This document shows, in pieces, positions 4,808 to 7,237 of a stretch of 7,237 bases of DNA. Position 1 is the first letter of the stretch; every line of letters begins with the position of its first letter. The notes beneath the pieces are model-generated. The model was not told the origin of the DNA and searched no databases. It saw only the letters and a program-made list of their open reading frames with translations. The stretch spans positions 1 to 7,237 of the forward strand of contig JALRCL010000764.1 of the NCBI GenBank assembly GCA_023268575.1, written 5' to 3'. This DNA is from Patulibacter sp. (GTDB lineage: Bacteria > Actinomycetota > Thermoleophilia > Solirubrobacterales > Solirubrobacteraceae). The position numbers were made by a program, and so were the translations under genes.

Positions 4808-5088
4808 TGGCCACGGTGAAGGTGAAGATCCCCACGCAGCTGCGCGACGCGACCGGCGGCGAGGGCACGCTCCAGATCGAGGGCGACACGGTCGGCTCCA
4901 CCCTGGAGGCGCTCTTCGTCGCGCACCCGGAGCTCCGCTCGCGGCTCGCCGACGACGACGGCAACCTGCGCCGCTTCGTCAACGTCTACCTCGACGGCGA
5001 GGACATCCGCTTCGGCGAGGGCGTCGGGACGCCCGTCGCCGACCGGCAGGAGCTCCAGATCCTGCCCGCCGTCGCCGGTGGCTGCTGA
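4807..5088 (+). CDS. MoaD/ThiS/CysO-type sulfur carrier protein with Gly-Gly-Cys tail
   Basis: A 93-residue beta-grasp (ubiquitin-fold) protein. The start is ATG at 4807, sharing one base with the upstream TGA, with a strong GGAGGTGA site at 4792-4799. VKVKIPTQLRDATGG (4-18) is the first strand and turn, and NLRRFVNVYLDGEDIRF (53-69) is the diagnostic central segment shared with mycobacterial CysO. The C-terminus is LQILPAVAGGC. In this family the terminal glycine is adenylated and converted to a thiocarboxylate that donates sulfur. Here a cysteine follows the diglycine, so a protease (Mec/JAMM type) should be needed to expose it. No activating E1-like enzyme or protease lies in the window. 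Tight coupling to the PLP enzyme implies it supplies sulfur to that enzyme rather than to molybdopterin or thiamine. Confidence 0.92.
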   Translation: MATVKVKIPTQLRDATGGEGTLQIEGDTVGSTLEALFVAHPELRSRLADDDGNLRRFVNVYLDGEDIRFGEGVGTPVADRQELQILPAVAGGC

Positions 5089-6055
5089 GCCCGGACGCCT
5101 GCGGCGCGCCGCCGGCGGCGCGCTGCGGCGGGCCCTGGCCCGCCACGATCGACGGCTCGTGGACCTGCGCCGTCACCGGGTCGTCGAGCGCTCCTACGCG
5201 GGGCCGGTGCCCGAGTGGGAGCGCCTGCCGCCGGAGACGTTCACCGCGCCGCACCCGATGCCGGGCGTGGCGTGGGACCCGCTCCCGGGCCTCGAGCTGC
5301 TCGAGGGAGCCCTCCGCGACGGGCTCGCCGAGCTCGAGCTGCCGACTCTGGCCGAGGTCCCACCGGCGGAGCGCGCCGACCTGCTGCGCTTCTACGAGGG
5401 GCTCGACGCGGCGGCGCTCCACGCGCTCGTGCGCCACGTCCGGCCGCGCCGCGTCGTCGAGCTCGGCAGCGGCATCTCGACCCTCGTGACCGCGCGGGCG
5501 CTCGAGCGCAACGCCGCCGACGGCGCCCCTGGCGAGCTCACCGCCTACGACCCCTACCCGCGCGCCCCGACCGCGGCCGCCGTCCACGGCATCCGCCGCG
5601 TTCCGGCGGAGGAGGTCCCGGCCGCCGCGGTCGAGGAGCTCGGTGCGGGCGACGTCCTGTTCGTCGACACGACGCACGTCGTGCGCACCGGCGGCGACGT
5701 CGTGCGGATCTACCTCGACCTCGTGCCGCGGCTGGCGCCCGGCGTCCTGCTGCACGTCCACGACGTGCTGCTGCCCTACGACTACCACCGCGAGTGGCTC
5801 GCCAACGGCTGGTTCTGGAACGAGCAGTACCTCGTCCAGGCGCTGCTGCAGGGCGATCCGGCGTGGGAGGTCGTCCTGGCCCACCACCACCTGCACCGCG
5901 AGCACGGCGACCGGCTCGCGGCGGCGGTCCCCGCCTACGACCGGTCGCGGCAGCACCCCAGCGCGCTGTGGCTGCGTCGGCGGGTGCCGGGCGAGGACGG
6001 ATCGCTGGCCGAGCGCCTGCGAGCGCATCGCGAGGGCGGGGGGCCGGAGCGATGA
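5078..6055 (+). CDS. Class I SAM-dependent methyltransferase (Methyltransf_24-like)
   Basis: The protein has 325 residues from GTG at 5078, which overlaps the end of the sulfur-carrier gene by 11 bases. There is no close ribosome site, so translation probably depends on coupling to the upstream gene. The first ~40 residues are Arg-rich and helical. SAM-binding motif I is RRVVELGSGISTLVTARAL (124-142) and the next strand ends LTAYDPYPR (154-162). The central strand GDVLFVDTTHVVRTGGDV (191-208) and APGVLLHVHDVLLPYDYHRE (220-239) have the D-x-x-H and H-x-H-D arrangement typical of this O-methyltransferase-like group. WFWNEQYLVQALL (245-257) follows, before a His-rich strand (LAHHHLHREHGD). The acceptor is unknown. 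It shares the S-box transcript, so its expression should fall when SAM is high, odd for a SAM consumer unless it is simply carried along or has a linked task. Confidence 0.85.
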   Translation: MAAEPGRLRRAAGGALRRALARHDRRLVDLRRHRVVERSYAGPVPEWERLPPETFTAPHPMPGVAWDPLPGLELLEGALRDGLAELELPTLAEVPPAERADLLRFYEGLDAAALHALVRHVRPRRVVELGSGISTLVTARALERNAADGAPGELTAYDPYPRAPTAAAVHGIRRVPAEEVPAAAVEELGAGDVLFVDTTHVVRTGGDVVRIYLDLVPRLAPGVLLHVHDVLLPYDYHREWLANGWFWNEQYLVQALLQGDPAWEVVLAHHHLHREHGDRLAAAVPAYDRSRQHPSALWLRRRVPGEDGSLAERLRAHREGGGPER

Positions 6056-6273
6056 GCGCGCGCGAGATCCGCGTCCGCGGCGACGGGATCCGGCTCGGGC
6101 AGCTGCTGCAGCTCGCGGACCTCGTCGGGTCCGGGGGCGAGGCGAAGGCGCTGCTGGGCACCCGCACCGTCACCGTCAACGGCGAGGTCGACGACCGGCG
6201 CGGCCGTCAGCTGCGCGACGGGGACGAGGTCGTCGCCGAGGGCGCCGTGCTCGTCGTGCGCACCGGCGGCTGA
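6052..6273 (+). CDS. Small S4-domain RNA-binding protein (YbcJ-like)
   Basis: A 73-residue protein that is essentially one S4 domain. The start ATG at 6052 overlaps the previous stop as ATGA. The N-terminal strand EIRVRGDGIRLGQLLQLADL (5-24) is followed by VGSGGEAKALLGTRTVTVNG (25-44), the helix-turn-strand that contacts RNA in S4 proteins. EVDDRRGRQLRDGDEVV (45-61) closes the fold. The pattern matches stand-alone YbcJ/YaaA-type S4 proteins, which bind structured RNA, often in translation or ribosome quality control. It is the last gene of the S-box transcript. Its 3' 67 bases overlap the converging kinase gene. No terminator can be fitted before the overlap. Confidence 0.9.
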   Translation: MSAREIRVRGDGIRLGQLLQLADLVGSGGEAKALLGTRTVTVNGEVDDRRGRQLRDGDEVVAEGAVLVVRTGG

Positions 6274-7237
6274 TCGGGGTCCAGGGGCAGCCGGACCCGG
6301 ATCCGGTAGCCGCCGCTGGGCCGGCGTCCGGCGTAGAAGGTCCCGCCGCAGGTACGGGCCCGCTCCCGCATCGCGATGAGCCCGGCGCCCCGGCCGGGGT
6401 CGCCCGTCGGCGGATGACCGTCGTCGAGGACCTCGAGCTCGACGACGTCCTCCTCCCACCGCAGCGTCGCGGTCGCGCGGGGCGGGTCGGCGTGCTCGAC
6501 GACGTTGCCGAGGGCCTCCTCGAGCACCCGGTGCAGCGCGAGCTCGAGGTCGCGGGCCAGCGGCAGGGGCTCGCCCTCCTCGCGCCACTCGACCTCGGCT
6601 CCGGCCCGGCGCACCGTCTCCAGGAGCTCGGGGACGTCCCCGAGCCCGGGCAGGTCGTCGTCGGCCGGCGCCGGGAGGCCGGTCGCGGCCCCGAGCCGCC
6701 GCAGGGTCGCGTCGCGCCGCGCCGCGCCCGGGTCGTCCGTGCCGGCGAGCTCGCCGCGCAGCAGGGCGAGCGTCTCCGCGGCGATCTGCTCGCGCTGCCA
6801 GGTCACGCCCGCGCTGGTGCCCGCCGGGTGGCGGCGGCCGAGCTCGCGCCGCGCGTCGTCGCGCTCGGCGAGGCCGTCGAGGTGGACGCGCTGCAGGACG
6901 TGCCCGACGAGGAACGGGACGAGGAACGCGACGCTCGCGAACGCGCCGTCGGCGAGCGAGCGGTCCGGCAGCGACAGGACGAGGGCGTAGGCGGCCATCA
7001 CCGCGCCGAGCAGGCCGGTCAGGGCGCGGTCGGGCCGCTCGTAGCGGCCGAGCGCGAACATCGCCAGGGCGACCGCCGCGGCGGGCAGCACGCTCGCGTC
7101 CGCATCGACGCCGAGCGCCGTCTGGACCATGAGGACGACCCAGACGCCGGTGCTGACCGCGAGCGGCTGGGCCCGGCGCTGGACGAGGAGGACCGTGGCG
7201 GCGAGCGCCGCGCAGGCCGCGACCGGCTCGGGTGACG
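6207..7237 (-). CDS. Sensor histidine kinase-like protein (NarL/HPK7 type) with degenerate H-box, 5' end outside window
   Basis: The minus-strand frame is open from the right edge to the stop at 6209-6207, so the gene starts beyond the window; ATG at 7130 is internal to hydrophobic sequence. The visible N-terminal part is membrane-embedded (for example LPAAAVALAMFALGRY and LTGLLGAVMAAYALVLSL). A linker, LDGLAERDDARRELGRR, follows. The dimerisation region reads WQREQIAAETLALLRGEL (6744-6797). Here the usual RIARELHD is replaced by QIAAETLA, so the phosphoacceptor His is Leu. The HATPase domain looks intact: N-box HRVLEEALGNVVEHAD (6486-6533), VLDDGHPPTGDPGRGAGLIA (6369-6428), and ending GGYRIRVRLPL. 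A further ~24-residue Thr/Ser-rich tail overlaps the S4 gene. A cognate regulator would be outside. It may be inactive, or may work through another acceptor. Confidence 0.85.
   Translation of the reverse strand, partial: SPEPVAACAALAATVLLVQRRAQPLAVSTGVWVVLMVQTALGVDADASVLPAAAVALAMFALGRYERPDRALTGLLGAVMAAYALVLSLPDRSLADGAFASVAFLVPFLVGHVLQRVHLDGLAERDDARRELGRRHPAGTSAGVTWQREQIAAETLALLRGELAGTDDPGAARRDATLRRLGAATGLPAPADDDLPGLGDVPELLETVRRAGAEVEWREEGEPLPLARDLELALHRVLEEALGNVVEHADPPRATATLRWEEDVVELEVLDDGHPPTGDPGRGAGLIAMRERARTCGGTFYAGRRPSGGYRIRVRLPLDPDQPPVRTTSTAPSATTSSPSRS

Noticed and set aside
3206..5088. Long open frames antisense and out of frame with the S-box operon (3206-4744 minus, 3397-5088 plus)
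   Set aside because: No domain motifs, and compositional shadows of the PLP enzyme. The frame of 3397-5088 only becomes meaningful at 4807, where the sulfur carrier begins.
4807..5088. Molybdopterin synthase small subunit (true MoaD) or ThiS
   Set aside because: No moaE, moaA or thi genes nearby. The central RRFVNVYLDGEDIRF segment and S-box context fit a CysO-like carrier better.
1..7237. CRISPR arrays, tRNA/rRNA genes, insertion sequences, phage genes
   Set aside because: No regularly spaced repeat set, no tRNA-like cloverleaf, no transposase or phage motif found on either strand. The only direct repeat is the two-copy 28-bp element.

Overview
The window is very GC-rich, with almost every codon ending in G or C. 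It reads as a chromosomal segment of a high-GC actinobacterium. The C-terminal secreted-type domain of the first hydrolase (paired Cys, R/L-rich beta strands) and a TAGACT box seven bases ahead of a GTG start both suggest the class Thermoleophilia (Solirubrobacterales/Patulibacter-like). That placement is inference from style, not from a marker gene. There are no tRNA or rRNA genes, CRISPR arrays, transposases or phage genes.

Layout. (1) Bases 1-~129 carry, on the minus strand, a fragment of the Rossmann fold of a zinc-type alcohol dehydrogenase. It has softer codon usage than the rest and stops abruptly where an unrelated plus-strand gene begins, so this looks like a chimeric or rearranged junction. 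(2) ~125-1144 (+) is a 5'-truncated alpha/beta hydrolase with a C-terminal beta domain. (3) 1145-1284 is a convergent intergenic region with a 28-bp direct repeat and several hairpins. (4) 1285-2322 (-) is a CorA-family Mg2+/Co2+ channel. (5) 2323-2465 is a divergent promoter region with a perfect 22-bp palindrome. (6) 2466-3239 (+) is a class I SAM-dependent methyltransferase, probably read from a leaderless transcript and followed by two hairpins.

(7) The centre of the window is a riboswitch-controlled operon. A clear SAM-I (S-box) aptamer (3366-3462) and switch hairpin precede a threonine-synthase-family PLP enzyme (3527-4807). That gene is joined by a 1-base overlap to a MoaD/ThiS/CysO-type sulfur carrier ending in Gly-Gly-Cys (4807-5088). 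Next come a second methyltransferase (5078-6055, 11-base overlap) and a small S4 RNA-binding protein (6052-6273, ATGA overlap). (8) From the right edge, running leftward, is a two-component sensor kinase-like gene (6207-7237, 5' end outside) whose ATP-binding domain is intact but whose phosphoacceptor His box is degenerate.

The most interesting point is the S-box operon. SAM feedback on a 'threonine synthase' plus a sulfur carrier makes little sense for threonine. It makes good sense for methionine: the PLP enzyme may convert O-phosphohomoserine to homocysteine, with sulfur delivered as a protein thiocarboxylate. The extra Cys after the diglycine would first have to be removed, presumably by a JAMM/Mec-type protease encoded elsewhere.
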